Shown: positions 43,792 to 52,866 of the stretch, one piece after another
How positions within the stretch are numbered: position 1 is the stretch's first letter
Layout: each line of letters begins with the position of its first letter
Assembly: GCF_005281475.1 (NCBI RefSeq)
Contig: NZ_CP040106.1
Coordinates: 2,694,501-2,758,500 of the forward strand
Direction of reading: 5' to 3'
DNA length: 64,000 bases
Origin: Echinicola rosea
GTDB lineage: Bacteria; Bacteroidota; Bacteroidia; Cytophagales; Cyclobacteriaceae
Notes under the pieces: model-generated
What the model was told of the DNA's origin: nothing
What the model saw: the letters and a program-made list of their open reading frames with translations, nothing else
Databases searched by the model: none
Program-made: the position numbers and the translations under genes

Positions 43792-43829
43792 ATAATGCAA
43801 ACGATTGCATGCGCAATCGATTGCATTAT
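43792..43829. promoter_or_regulatory. nested LacI-type operator upstream of second susC
   Basis: The 38 bases form one large palindrome (16 of 19 positions pair). They also contain two LacI/GalR-like operators: TGCAAACGATTGCA (43796-43809) and the perfect GCAATCGATTGC (43813-43824), with centres 16 bases apart. It lies 33 to 70 bases before the susC start. A possible TTGG-N19-TATAAT element (43768-43796) touches its left end. No LacI-family regulator gene is in the window. Confidence 0.7.
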
Positions 43830-43861
43830 AACCTTTTTTGTAACAATAAACCTCTTAAAAA

Positions 43862-46800
43862 ATGGCACAAAATGTACCAAGAAAGCCACTTCCCAAGTGG
43901 CTGGTCGAGTTGACCTTTCAACCGATGAGATGGGGGCTTGTATTCCTTTTGGGAATAGGCCTTTCCCTAACAAGTTTTGCACAAGAAGTGGTCACCGGCA
44001 CGGTGATCGCATCTGACGAAGGGGAGCCAGTCCCCGGAGCTTCGGTTCTGCTAAAAGGAACCACTACTGGAACCACTACTGACTTTGATGGCAATTACAG
44101 CATTTCCGTTCCTGATGGAGAAGCGGTGCTCGTCTTTTCATTTATTGGATATGAAAAGCAAGAGGTGTCAGTGGGGAATCGATCCACTATCGATATCGAG
44201 CTGGTATCCAGCTTGACAGACCTGGAATCAGTAGTCGTGGTCGGGTATGGTACCATGAAAAAATCTGATGTCACCGGAGCGATAGCCGGTGTGGACAGTG
44301 ACCTGATTACTGAGCGGGGGACTACCAGTCCTGTGCAGTCCCTTCAGGGTAGCGTGGCCGGTGTTCAGGTGAGCAATAGCACGGGTCGATTAGGAGATGG
44401 CTTTAATATGACCATCCGTGGAAACAATTCATTGGAAGGCTCAGAACCATTGTATGTCGTGGATGGTGTTATTTCGAACAATATCGACTTTTTGAACCCA
44501 AATGATATTGCCAAAATCGAAGTGCTGAAAGATGCTTCTTCTGCGGCCATTTATGGTTCACGGGCTGCAGGCGGTGTGGTGATCGTGGAGACCAAAGGTG
44601 GAACGGATATTCCGGATGCTACCACCTTTTCCTTTGATACGTTTTACGGAGTAAAAACTCCCGCTAGGCTGCCAGAAATGATGAGTTTGGAGCAGTGGAG
44701 GGATTACCATATGTCTGCCTATTTAGGAACCACCGATAACGGGGTACACAGTAATGGCGAAAATATGACCCCACAAGAGTATGAAGATGTGGTATTGGGG
44801 TCAAATAATCCCGTTTTGGCTGAGCGATTTAATAACCTGGACGGGTTTGATTGGTACGATGCGGTGCTTAGAAACGGTATGCAAACCAACAATCACCTGA
44901 CCATTTCCCATAGAAGTGGGGCATCTACTTATAACATCGGTGTAGGTTACCAAAAAGAAACGGGTACACTGGAGCAAGAGAGCCTGGATAAGTACACCTT
45001 TAACATGAATATTAACCAGCACATCAATGACAAATTCATGGCTGGTGCCAATATGGCCCTGTCCCACGGAACCAATCAGCGCGGTAGCGGAAATGCCATG
45101 CAGGAAGCTTTTAGGTTAAATCCTTTTTTAAGTCCATATGCCATTGATGAAAATGGTGATGAGATAGTGGGAGAATTATTTCCCCAACCGGGTAAGTTGA
45201 CCTATCCAAATGGTGATTGGGCAGCAAATAAGACCAGTACGTATAATCCCCTTCTGGAAATCGCCAATTCCAGTGATGAGACCAGAAGCTTAAGAGGGGT
45301 TGGAAATGCCTATTTGCAGTATGACCCTTTGGAATGGCTGAGTCTGAAATCTACCTTCTCTGTAGGCTTTAACAACAACAGAAGAGGACGTTCATGGGGT
45401 GCGCAAACCAATACAGGAATTAGTACTAAAAATCTCCCTTCTTCCGAGGTTAACTATTATAATAATATGAATACAACCTGGGATAACCAGTTAAATATCA
45501 ATAAGTCTGTTAACAACCACACGTTTAATTTCTTGGCGCTTCAAAGCATTTTTGTGGATCGCACAGAAACTGCATTCATGTCAAGTACACAACAACCCTT
45601 CGAAACTGAGTTTTACAATGTTGGTTCAGGACTTCAGGAGACTTTCGATCTTGGTAATGGTTTTAGTAAGAGTCAATTGGCTTCATTTGCACTACGTCTA
45701 AACTATTCATATTTGGATAAGTACTTGGTAACGGTTTCCAATAGATGGGACGGGTCTTCCTTACTTTCTGAAGGTAACAAGTGGCAAGCCTTTCCATCAG
45801 TTGCTTTAGGTTGGAGGTTGAATAAAGAGGACTTTTTGGCCAATTCATCCACTGTTTCAGATTTAAAGTTAAGAGCCGGCTATGGAACGGTGGGGAATAA
45901 TAATGTAGCGCCTTACAGAACGGTGAATGCGTTGACCGACCAGACATATTATGATTTTGATGGTGTGGCAGCCAATGGTTGGGCACAAAATACCCTTGCC
46001 AATAAATTACTCACATGGGAAAAGACCGAGGAGATCAACGTGGGGGTAGATTTTGGATTTCTGATGAACCGTATCACCGGTAGTGTGGATTATTATAACC
46101 GGCTTTCTGATAACCTGCTGGTGACCCAACAGCTACCTTTGGAGATGGGCTTTAGCGATATTGCCTCAAATGCCGCTTCTGTACGGAACAAAGGGGTGGA
46201 AGTGATGTTGAACACCATCAATGTGGAAAACAGCTTGGTGACTTGGTCGACTACTTTTACGTTTACCAAAAACACCAATTCCATTGAGTCCTTGTACGGC
46301 CAATCGGAAGTGGATGATGTAGGAAATGGTTGGTTTATCGGAGAGTCCATCGATGCGCATTATAATTATATTTATGATGGAGTATGGCAAGCAGGTGAGG
46401 ATGCCGCTGCTTATAACCAAACCGAAGGACAGGCTAAAGCAAGAGATGTAAACAATGACGGTGCGATAAATCCCAATGACGATCGGGTGATCCTTGGTTC
46501 TTCTAATCCTTCCTGGACGGGAGGTATTATTTCCAATCTCCAGGTAGGCAATTTTGACATGAACTTCTCAGTGGCAACCCAGCAAGGGGTATTGGCTTAC
46601 AGTGATTTCCATAGCAATTTTACGAACGTTACCGATAGAGGACGCCAAAAACTGGCCATCCCCAATTGGTATGTTCCGGAAAATCCAGTGGGAATTCCAG
46701 CACGAGTAACCAATGAATACCCTCAGCCAAGAAATGAAGGTGCTCACTGGGGTAGCGGAATGGCCTATTATAAAGATGCTTCCTTTGTGAAGGTCAATAA

Positions 46801-46999
46801 TATTGGGGTAGGCTATACCCTTCCAGAAACCTTACTTAGCCGTGCCAACCTCAAGAAGGTAAGGGTGTATGTCAATGTGCTTAATCCGTTTACGTTTACC
46901 GACTATGATGGTTGGGATCCTGAATGGGCTCAAGCTAGTTTGGGAATCGGACGTGTAAGTACTATTACGACGCAGTTTGGATTAAGTGTTAAGTTTTAA
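43862..46999 (+). CDS. SusC/RagA TonB-dependent outer-membrane transporter, no STN domain
   Basis: A 1,045-residue transporter. The N-terminus is long for a signal peptide (MAQNVPRKPLPKWLVELTFQ, then a hydrophobic core WGLVFLLGIGLSLTSFAQ), so cleavage is after about residue 41. The carboxypeptidase-D-like domain is GTVIASDEGEPVPGASVLLKG. The plug follows as DLESVVVVGYGTMKKSDVTGAI and TIRGNNSLEGSEPLYVVDGV, then the barrel, ending TITTQFGLSVKF. There is no STN domain, so this system does not use the sigma/anti-sigma route. The nested LacI-type operator just upstream fits control by a repressor instead. The SusD partner follows after 16 bases. Confidence 0.96.
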   Translation: MAQNVPRKPLPKWLVELTFQPMRWGLVFLLGIGLSLTSFAQEVVTGTVIASDEGEPVPGASVLLKGTTTGTTTDFDGNYSISVPDGEAVLVFSFIGYEKQEVSVGNRSTIDIELVSSLTDLESVVVVGYGTMKKSDVTGAIAGVDSDLITERGTTSPVQSLQGSVAGVQVSNSTGRLGDGFNMTIRGNNSLEGSEPLYVVDGVISNNIDFLNPNDIAKIEVLKDASSAAIYGSRAAGGVVIVETKGGTDIPDATTFSFDTFYGVKTPARLPEMMSLEQWRDYHMSAYLGTTDNGVHSNGENMTPQEYEDVVLGSNNPVLAERFNNLDGFDWYDAVLRNGMQTNNHLTISHRSGASTYNIGVGYQKETGTLEQESLDKYTFNMNINQHINDKFMAGANMALSHGTNQRGSGNAMQEAFRLNPFLSPYAIDENGDEIVGELFPQPGKLTYPNGDWAANKTSTYNPLLEIANSSDETRSLRGVGNAYLQYDPLEWLSLKSTFSVGFNNNRRGRSWGAQTNTGISTKNLPSSEVNYYNNMNTTWDNQLNINKSVNNHTFNFLALQSIFVDRTETAFMSSTQQPFETEFYNVGSGLQETFDLGNGFSKSQLASFALRLNYSYLDKYLVTVSNRWDGSSLLSEGNKWQAFPSVALGWRLNKEDFLANSSTVSDLKLRAGYGTVGNNNVAPYRTVNALTDQTYYDFDGVAANGWAQNTLANKLLTWEKTEEINVGVDFGFLMNRITGSVDYYNRLSDNLLVTQQLPLEMGFSDIASNAASVRNKGVEVMLNTINVENSLVTWSTTFTFTKNTNSIESLYGQSEVDDVGNGWFIGESIDAHYNYIYDGVWQAGEDAAAYNQTEGQAKARDVNNDGAINPNDDRVILGSSNPSWTGGIISNLQVGNFDMNFSVATQQGVLAYSDFHSNFTNVTDRGRQKLAIPNWYVPENPVGIPARVTNEYPQPRNEGAHWGSGMAYYKDASFVKVNNIGVGYTLPETLLSRANLKKVRVYVNVLNPFTFTDYDGWDPEWAQASLGIGRVSTITTQFGLSVKF

Positions 47000-47015
47000 T
47001 TTACAGATTTGAAGA

Positions 47016-48635
47016 ATGATGAAGAAGATAAATTCAATTTTCGCCATGATCATGCTGTTCGCAGCTACCGGCTGCGCAGAGTTTTTGGATGAGGATAATA
47101 AATCGAATGTAATAGCAGAGGAATTCTACCTGACTGCTGAAGGATATGAGGCCTTGATAAATGCGAATTATTCAGCACTTCGTAATATTTATGGAGATGA
47201 CCCCTGGATGTTTGTGTGTGGGACTGACCTGTACCAAGAAGGTCGTGATCGCCCTCCCCAAGGCTTAAGTAAATATTTTGAGCTGAACAGTGCCTCCTCC
47301 GGGGTGGATTTTCTATACGTAAATTGCTACAAGGCCATTCAATTGGCCAATTCGGCTATTCATTATGCCGATATCACGGAGCAGACAGGGGTGACCACCC
47401 AATACTTGGGGGAAGCGCGGTTTTTGAGAGCCAATGCTTATTTCCTACTGGTGCAGAGTTATGGTGGCGTAGGAATGATTACCGAATACGTGGAGGAGCC
47501 TATTTTAGAATTTGATCGTTCCAGCGCTCAAGAGGTATATGCCTTTATTATTTCAGAATTGGAAGGGGCCATGGGGCAGGTGTCTTCGGGTGCCTATGAT
47601 GGACACGTAAACCAGCGAGCTGTCGAAAACCTGTTGGCAAAGGTGCACCTTACCAGGGGATACGAAGAATTTGGTACGGCCGATGACTTCTCCAAAGCAG
47701 CAGCTTATGCCGATAATGTGATCAATGGCCAAGCGCTTAACCTTACTTCGGAAGAACTTTGGACTCCGGGAAACGATATGAATGAGGAAGTGATCTTTTC
47801 GGTACAATGGAGTGCAGGATCGATCAGTGCTGATCCAACTGGTATTGGCAATGAGCAGCAAAGCTATTTTGGTCCCTACATGGGAGGTTCAGAAGTGTCC
47901 GGAGATGCTCCCTATAAAACATACACGACTTTGCCCAACCGATTTGCCCTTAATCTATTTGAGGAAGGGGATGAAAGGTGGTATTCGACCTTTATGACAG
48001 AGGTTTTTACGAGATATTATGCCTATTACGATGAGGATGATCATAGCTCCTTGATGGTAGCGGATTTCTACGAACCTAGGTGGTTTACGGCACAGGACAG
48101 CATCGATTATGTAAGTGCTCATCCTAACGTCGAATACCATTCTTATGGCACTACAGACCCTAATGGAGGGGCTATTTCTTTGGATAGGGCTACGATGATC
48201 GTAAAGAAGTTTGATGATCCTACATCACTATTTGGTGGATCCACCAGTACACGGGATTTCATCGTTTCCAGACTTGGAGAGACGTATTTGGTGGCTGCTG
48301 AGGCTTATTTGCAGGCTGGAGATCCATCTACTGGACTTGATCGATTGAATGTGGTCAGGGAGCGGGCAGGTGTCGCCGATGCTACATTGGCAGAATTTGA
48401 TATCGATTATGTCCTGGATGAAAGGGCTCGGGAACTTTTGGGAGAATACCATCGGTGGTTTGACCTGAAAAGAACTGGTAAATTGGTAGAAAGGGCTTCA
48501 GCTCATAACAGTTGGATTACTGAATCCAATTTCGAAGGAGCGAACGGGAACCTTAAAATCCTCAGACCGATCCCTCAAAATGCCATTGACCTTAACCAAA
48601 ACAAAGATTTTCCTCAAAATCCTGCTTATGACTAA
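47016..48635 (+). CDS. SusD/RagB nutrient-binding outer-membrane lipoprotein
   Basis: A 539-residue lipoprotein (signal ending LFAATGC, Cys20, then AEFLDEDNKSN). SusD features are EGYEALINANYSALRNIYGDD, the conserved LGEARFLRANAYFLLVQSYGGV, HVNQRAVENLLAKVHLTRGYEEFG, SRLGETYLVAAEAYLQAGDPSTGLDRLNVVRERAG, and the late VLDERARELLGEYHRWFDLKRTG. It pairs with the SusC before it. There is no glycoside hydrolase, sulfatase or lyase gene next to the pair. Either the cargo is already small or the enzymes are elsewhere. A strong terminator closes the two-gene operon at 48654-48697. Confidence 0.96.
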   Translation: MMKKINSIFAMIMLFAATGCAEFLDEDNKSNVIAEEFYLTAEGYEALINANYSALRNIYGDDPWMFVCGTDLYQEGRDRPPQGLSKYFELNSASSGVDFLYVNCYKAIQLANSAIHYADITEQTGVTTQYLGEARFLRANAYFLLVQSYGGVGMITEYVEEPILEFDRSSAQEVYAFIISELEGAMGQVSSGAYDGHVNQRAVENLLAKVHLTRGYEEFGTADDFSKAAAYADNVINGQALNLTSEELWTPGNDMNEEVIFSVQWSAGSISADPTGIGNEQQSYFGPYMGGSEVSGDAPYKTYTTLPNRFALNLFEEGDERWYSTFMTEVFTRYYAYYDEDDHSSLMVADFYEPRWFTAQDSIDYVSAHPNVEYHSYGTTDPNGGAISLDRATMIVKKFDDPTSLFGGSTSTRDFIVSRLGETYLVAAEAYLQAGDPSTGLDRLNVVRERAGVADATLAEFDIDYVLDERARELLGEYHRWFDLKRTGKLVERASAHNSWITESNFEGANGNLKILRPIPQNAIDLNQNKDFPQNPAYD

Positions 48636-48653
48636 GCAAAGGGTAAAATGTGA

Positions 48654-48697
48654 ATATGAAAAGAGGGCGGCCAATGTTGGCCGCCCTCTTTTCATAT
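48654..48697. terminator. bidirectional terminator between susD and vapC
   Basis: A 20-bp perfect stem (48654-48673 with 48678-48697) has a GC-rich top (GGGCGGCCA/TGGCCGCCC) and a 4-base loop. The A/T-rich outer stem gives U-tracts on both strands, so it also ends the convergent vapBC operon. Confidence 0.95.
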
Positions 48698-48733
48698 ATT
48701 TACCATCTTCTTAAAAGAGGGAGAAGCTCCGGA

Positions 48734-49132
48734 TTACCCAAAATAATCCTTGGTACTAAAATTCATATCGTACCCAATATACCTCTTGATTTTATTATCC
48801 AAGGTCCAAATTTTCAGATCATATGTTTTGGCACATAGGATAATCATGGCGTCAATAAGCCCTACTCCATGGTGAATTAACTTGTTTTCTTGGGAATAAA
48901 TACCCGCGCTAAAAGTCAATCCCGGATAATCCAAGAGTTTCATATTGGAGAAAAACTCCATTATGAAAGTGACTTCCTTTTTATGTTTGGCTCCTTGCGC
49001 CAGTTCTGCAAAAACCACTTCAAGGCTGTAGGCATTGCCTTCTTCAATGAGTTGAAGACCCGGATTGATAAAGTCCGGATTGCCCCGGAAATATTCTATC
49101 CAAACCGACGTATCTACCAATACGCCGTTCAT
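48734..49132 (-). CDS. vapC: PIN-domain toxin VapC
   Basis: A 132-residue PIN ribonuclease. The acidic residues of the active site are all present: Asp7 in VLVDTSVWIEYFRG, Glu43 in VVFAELAQG, Asp94 in VGLIDAMIILCAK, and Asp112 in WTLDNKIKRY. VapC toxins cut tRNA or rRNA and stop translation unless bound by VapB. The ATG overlaps the antitoxin stop by ATGA. The module is convergent with the second susD, and both rely on the hairpin at 48654-48697. The target RNA cannot be inferred. Confidence 0.93.
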   Translation of the reverse strand: MNGVLVDTSVWIEYFRGNPDFINPGLQLIEEGNAYSLEVVFAELAQGAKHKKEVTFIMEFFSNMKLLDYPGLTFSAGIYSQENKLIHHGVGLIDAMIILCAKTYDLKIWTLDNKIKRYIGYDMNFSTKDYFG

Positions 49133-49335
49133 TCGCGGTTTTGTTCTCGGAGGTGGTCTGCACCATAGGAAAACTCCAGAGGTTCATTTACAAGCTTAGA
49201 GGACAAATGTTGAATTTTACGCTTGGACAGATAATCCTTGATGGCAACTTTAAGTCCATCTGTAATGGTCTTTGCCCCGGTTTCTTTGATCAGTTCCTCA
49301 ATCATTCTATCTTCGATGATGGCTGTAATTTTCAT
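49129..49335 (-). CDS. vapB: VapB-type antitoxin
   Basis: A 68-residue protein. The first half (MKITAIIEDRMIEELIKETG, then AKTITDGLKVAIKDYLSKRK) has a beta strand and two helices, as in ribbon-helix-helix DNA-binding antitoxins. The second half (HLSSKLVNEPLEFSYGADHL) is the flexible toxin-neutralising arm. It precedes vapC with a four-base overlap, the usual coupled order. A palindrome sits just upstream (49360-49386), fitting autoregulation by VapB or the VapBC complex. Confidence 0.88.
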   Translation of the reverse strand: MKITAIIEDRMIEELIKETGAKTITDGLKVAIKDYLSKRKIQHLSSKLVNEPLEFSYGADHLREQNRE

Positions 49336-49359
49336 AATCTTATTGTTTTATTTGAAAAA

Positions 49360-49386
49360 AAATATACGATAATGAATCGTATATTT
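49360..49386. promoter_or_regulatory. palindromic operator of vapBC
   Basis: AAATATACGAT (49360-49370), a 5-base spacer, and ATCGTATATTT (49376-49386) form perfect 11-bp arms. It is 25 bases upstream of the vapB start, where VapB would bind to repress its own promoter. Confidence 0.75.
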
Positions 49387-49462
49387 AAATAGTATAGAAG
49401 CTTTTTTTTCTTAAATAGTTCTTTTTTAAGTAGTTGTGGTGTTTTTTAGAGCGCAGATGGTA

Positions 49463-50071
49463 TTATTTAAATCCAATTTCCAGCTGGTCTGGCAGGAGTT
49501 TAAATGATCTTCGGTGCAGTGGGGTAGGACCCAGGTTTTGAATTCCGGTACGATGTTGTTTGGTGGGATAGCCCACGTTTTTCTCCCACCCATATCCTGG
49601 AAACTCTTTGGCATAGGTGGTCATGAGATTGTCCCGGTGCACTTTGGCCAATATGGATGCGGCCGCGATGCTGGCGTATTTGGCATCTCCCTTAATGATG
49701 CAATCAAAGGGAATTTCCAGGTCGCTTTTAAAGCGGTTGCCATCGATCAATAGATGATCAGGCCTGACAGTAAGTGCCTGTATGGATCTGGTCATGGCCA
49801 AAAAAGAAGCGTTGAGGATGTTGATCTCATCGATTTCTTGTACGGATGATTCAGCTACCGCCCACGCGATGGCCTTTTCCTTGATTTCATCGACTAAACT
49901 TTCCCTGTTGGACTTGCTCAATTTTTTGGAATCATTGATGAGGGCGTGTGCGAAGTCATTGGGCAGAATCACGGCAGCAGCCACCACGGGGCCACATAAG
50001 CAGCCTCGGCCCACTTCATCACAGCCCGCCTCCAATCGGTCAGCTTCTAAATAAGGTAATAGCTTCATCAA
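49463..50071 (-). CDS. rnhB: ribonuclease HII
   Basis: A 202-residue enzyme that removes single ribonucleotides and RNA strands from RNA-DNA hybrids. CDEVGRGCLCGPVVAAAVILP carries Asp18-Glu19, LLIDGNRF carries the third acid, and SIAAASILAKVHRDNLM carries the fourth. The C-terminal block GYGWEKNVGYPTKQH is typical. A start at the second Met (50068) is equally possible. The 5' end lies inside the last 32 bases of the GH63-like gene, in a different frame, so the two are transcribed together. Confidence 0.97.
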   Translation of the reverse strand: MMKLLPYLEADRLEAGCDEVGRGCLCGPVVAAAVILPNDFAHALINDSKKLSKSNRESLVDEIKEKAIAWAVAESSVQEIDEINILNASFLAMTRSIQALTVRPDHLLIDGNRFKSDLEIPFDCIIKGDAKYASIAAASILAKVHRDNLMTTYAKEFPGYGWEKNVGYPTKQHRTGIQNLGPTPLHRRSFKLLPDQLEIGFK

Positions 50072-52712
50072 TAACTTTTTCTTCTCTTGGGTAATATTTA
50101 TGGATCATTTCCGCTACCAGACCTGTCCATCCCGTTTGGTGGGAGGCGCCGAGGCCTTTCCCGTTGTCACCATGAAAATATTCATAGAAAAGTAGGTAAT
50201 CCTTAAAATGAGGATCATTTTGCATCTTTTCATTATCCCCAAAGACAGGTCTTTTCCCTTCTTTATTGCGCATAAAGATCTCTATGTTTCTAAGGGACAG
50301 TTCTTTGGCGATGATGTCAAGTGTCGCGTATCTCCCAGAACCAGTGGGGTATTCGATAGGAAAATCCCCTCCATAGTAATAGTTGAATTTCTTTAGGGCT
50401 TCCATGATCAGCCAGTTAATAGGGAACCATATCGGTCCTCGCCAGTTTGAATTGCCACCAAACATGCGGGTGTTGGATTCCCCAGGCGTGTACTCCACGG
50501 TATGTTTTTCGCCATTTAACTTCATGGAATAAGGGTGGTCTTTATGGTATTTGGATACAGAGCGAATGCCATAATCAGAGAGAAATTCATCTGGATCCAA
50601 TAACTTCTTGAGCAAGCTCTTCATTCGATGCCCTCTCAGCAAGGAGAAAAGATGGCGTTTATCCTTGCCAGGCTCGATCCAGTTGGAAACCAAGGATGCC
50701 AGTTTTGGTTTTTCTTTTAGGAAGAAGTCCAGCCGTTTTTTGAACTCGGTGAGATTTTCATACATTTCTTCTTTGATAGGTTCCACGGCAAATAGCGGTA
50801 TGATCCCAACGATGGACCTTACTTTCATACGCTTGGGGGCCGTGTCATCGATGTGCAGGACATCATAAAAGAAATTGTCTTCGTCATCCCAGAGGCTGAT
50901 ATTGTCCCCAGAGATGTTGTTCATGGCACCTGCGATATACAGGAAATGTTCCAGAAACTTGGTGGCGGTATATTGATAAACTTTGTTGAACTCACATAAG
51001 TCCAGCGAAATCCTCAATAAATTGAGAGAGAACATGGCCATCCATGACGTGGCATCTGCTTGCTCCAATCGGCCACCAAATTTATCCACATGGCTTCGGT
51101 CAAAAAGGCTGACATTATCCAGTCCCAAGAAGCCGCCTTCAAAGATATTCTGTCCATCGCTGTCTTTTTGGTTTACCCACCAAGTGAAGTTGAGCATCAG
51201 CTTGTGCATGGCACGTTCCAGAAATTCCTGATCGCCCTTGCCGCCGTTCATTTTCTTGTCCATCTGGTAAACCCGGTGCACGGCATAGGCGTGGATTGGA
51301 GGGTTCACGTCGTTAAAATTCCACTCGTACGCAGGGACTTGGCCATTTGGGTGCATGTACCATTCGCTTAATAGCAAGAGGAGCTGCTCTTTGGCAAATT
51401 CCGCATCAAGCCTAGCTAACGGGATGCAGTGGAATGCCAAATCCCACGCAGCATACCAAGGGTATTCCCACTTGTCCGGCATGGAAATAATATCGTAATT
51501 CTGAAGGTGCCTCCAGTTATGGTTTCTACCCTTTTTACGTTCTTGGGGTGGCATATAGCGGCCAGGATCTCCTTCCAGCCAGCGTTCTACATTATAGTAA
51601 TAAAACTGCTTGCCCCACATCATGCCGGCATAAGCCTGTCGCTGGATGCTACGGAGCTCCTTGTCCGTAACATGCCCTTGAAGGTCATGATAAAATTCAT
51701 CTGTTTCCTGCAGCCGTTTTTCAATGATGCTGTCACCGTCTTTGGTGTCCACCGCAGCATTTTTATGGGCCATGCGAAAGGATACGGTGTGGCAGCCTCC
51801 AGCAGGAATTGTCACTTTGTAAACTGCTGCAGCTTTGGTGCCGAAATGGTCGGGATTGAGGTGGCCTGTTTCACCGTCCACCACATAGTCATTGATGGCA
51901 TCTTTCAGGAATTCTTTTTGGTTTCCAATATTGTATAGCTTCTCCCTATTGGTTTCATTGTCGCAAAACAGTAGCTCAGGATCTCCATCGAAGTGGAAAT
52001 GGTAGTTGCCCAATTTGGGGTTGGAAGCAAGGATTTTGTGGTTATTACTTTTACTTAGCTTGGGCAAAAATGGTTCATGTCCTGTAAACCATGTCTTTCT
52101 GAACCAAATGGTGGGCATTACCCAGATTTCCGCATCTTCCTTGCCGCGGTTATGAATCGTGGCTTTGGCTACGATATCTTCATAGTCTTCCTTCGCGTAC
52201 TCCATGAAAATATCGAAATAGGCATCATCTTCAAAAATTCCGGTATCGATCAGTTCATACTCAGGGTCATTTTTCCCCCTTTTGGCATTTTCATCGACCA
52301 GTTCTTGGTAGGGGAATTCATGTTGAGGATACTTATAAAGCATCTTCATATAGCTGTGCGTAGGTGTGGCGTCCAAATAATAGTAGAGCTCCTTTACATC
52401 TTCCCCATGGTTCCCTTGGTTTCCTGTGAGGCCAAATAGCCTTTCCTTGATCATGGGGTCTTTTCCGTTCCAGAAAGCCCAGGCCATGCAGAGTTTTTGC
52501 TTGCTGTCACTGAATCCCCCAATACCTTCTTCTCCCCAGCGATAGGCCTTGCTACGGGCATTTTCGTGGGTCACGTTTTCCCATGCAGCGCCGTCTGGAC
52601 TATAATCCTCCCTCACAGTTCCCCATTGCCTTTCCGTAAGGTAAGGGCCCCACTTTTTCCAATGCTTTAACCTGTCGGTATCTTCTTTAAGTCTTGTTCT
52701 CTCTATATTCAT
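50040..52712 (-). CDS. GH63-like glucosidase (MGH1-type domain)
   Basis: An 890-residue cytoplasmic protein without signal peptide. The start NIERTRLKEDTDRLKHWKKWGPYLTERQWGTVREDYS and later GLTGNQGNHGEDVKELYYYLD are those of the bacterial mannosyl-oligosaccharide-glucosidase-like group. An (alpha/alpha)6 domain holds YPWYAAWDLAFHCIPLARLD, GGFLGLDNVSLFDR, MFGGNSNWRGPIWFPINWL and HQTGWTGLVAEMI. Bacterial members of GH63 hydrolyse alpha-glucosidic bonds in small sugars or glucosylglycerate; the exact substrate here is not deducible. Its 3' end overlaps rnhB by 32 bases. It is not near other sugar genes apart from the Sus loci, so it need not belong to them. Confidence 0.88.
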   Translation of the reverse strand: MNIERTRLKEDTDRLKHWKKWGPYLTERQWGTVREDYSPDGAAWENVTHENARSKAYRWGEEGIGGFSDSKQKLCMAWAFWNGKDPMIKERLFGLTGNQGNHGEDVKELYYYLDATPTHSYMKMLYKYPQHEFPYQELVDENAKRGKNDPEYELIDTGIFEDDAYFDIFMEYAKEDYEDIVAKATIHNRGKEDAEIWVMPTIWFRKTWFTGHEPFLPKLSKSNNHKILASNPKLGNYHFHFDGDPELLFCDNETNREKLYNIGNQKEFLKDAINDYVVDGETGHLNPDHFGTKAAAVYKVTIPAGGCHTVSFRMAHKNAAVDTKDGDSIIEKRLQETDEFYHDLQGHVTDKELRSIQRQAYAGMMWGKQFYYYNVERWLEGDPGRYMPPQERKKGRNHNWRHLQNYDIISMPDKWEYPWYAAWDLAFHCIPLARLDAEFAKEQLLLLLSEWYMHPNGQVPAYEWNFNDVNPPIHAYAVHRVYQMDKKMNGGKGDQEFLERAMHKLMLNFTWWVNQKDSDGQNIFEGGFLGLDNVSLFDRSHVDKFGGRLEQADATSWMAMFSLNLLRISLDLCEFNKVYQYTATKFLEHFLYIAGAMNNISGDNISLWDDEDNFFYDVLHIDDTAPKRMKVRSIVGIIPLFAVEPIKEEMYENLTEFKKRLDFFLKEKPKLASLVSNWIEPGKDKRHLFSLLRGHRMKSLLKKLLDPDEFLSDYGIRSVSKYHKDHPYSMKLNGEKHTVEYTPGESNTRMFGGNSNWRGPIWFPINWLIMEALKKFNYYYGGDFPIEYPTGSGRYATLDIIAKELSLRNIEIFMRNKEGKRPVFGDNEKMQNDPHFKDYLLFYEYFHGDNGKGLGASHQTGWTGLVAEMIHKYYPREEKVIDEAITLFRS

Positions 52713-52866
52713 GAAATTGTCTTCAAAGCCAAAACCCGAATTTACGAGTTTTATTAAAAACTATATCTTTGGAGTGGTTAAGCTTTTACGAAGAAAATTA
52801 TTTTTTATTGGAAATCGATTAAGACTGATTTGACCAAAATGAATGAAGCGAAAAACAGCTGCTAAT

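Larger units (their letters stand above)
42190..43861. other. 1.7-kb gene-free repeat region between the two Sus loci
   Basis: No credible gene is seen. In order it holds the 600-bp repeat copy 2 with its embedded MITE-like element, REP-like palindromes (43023-43115), about 600 bases of unremarkable A/T-rich DNA, and the nested LacI-type operator just before the second susC. Frames at 42547-42859 and 43005-43361 run through repeats. Confidence 0.6.
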
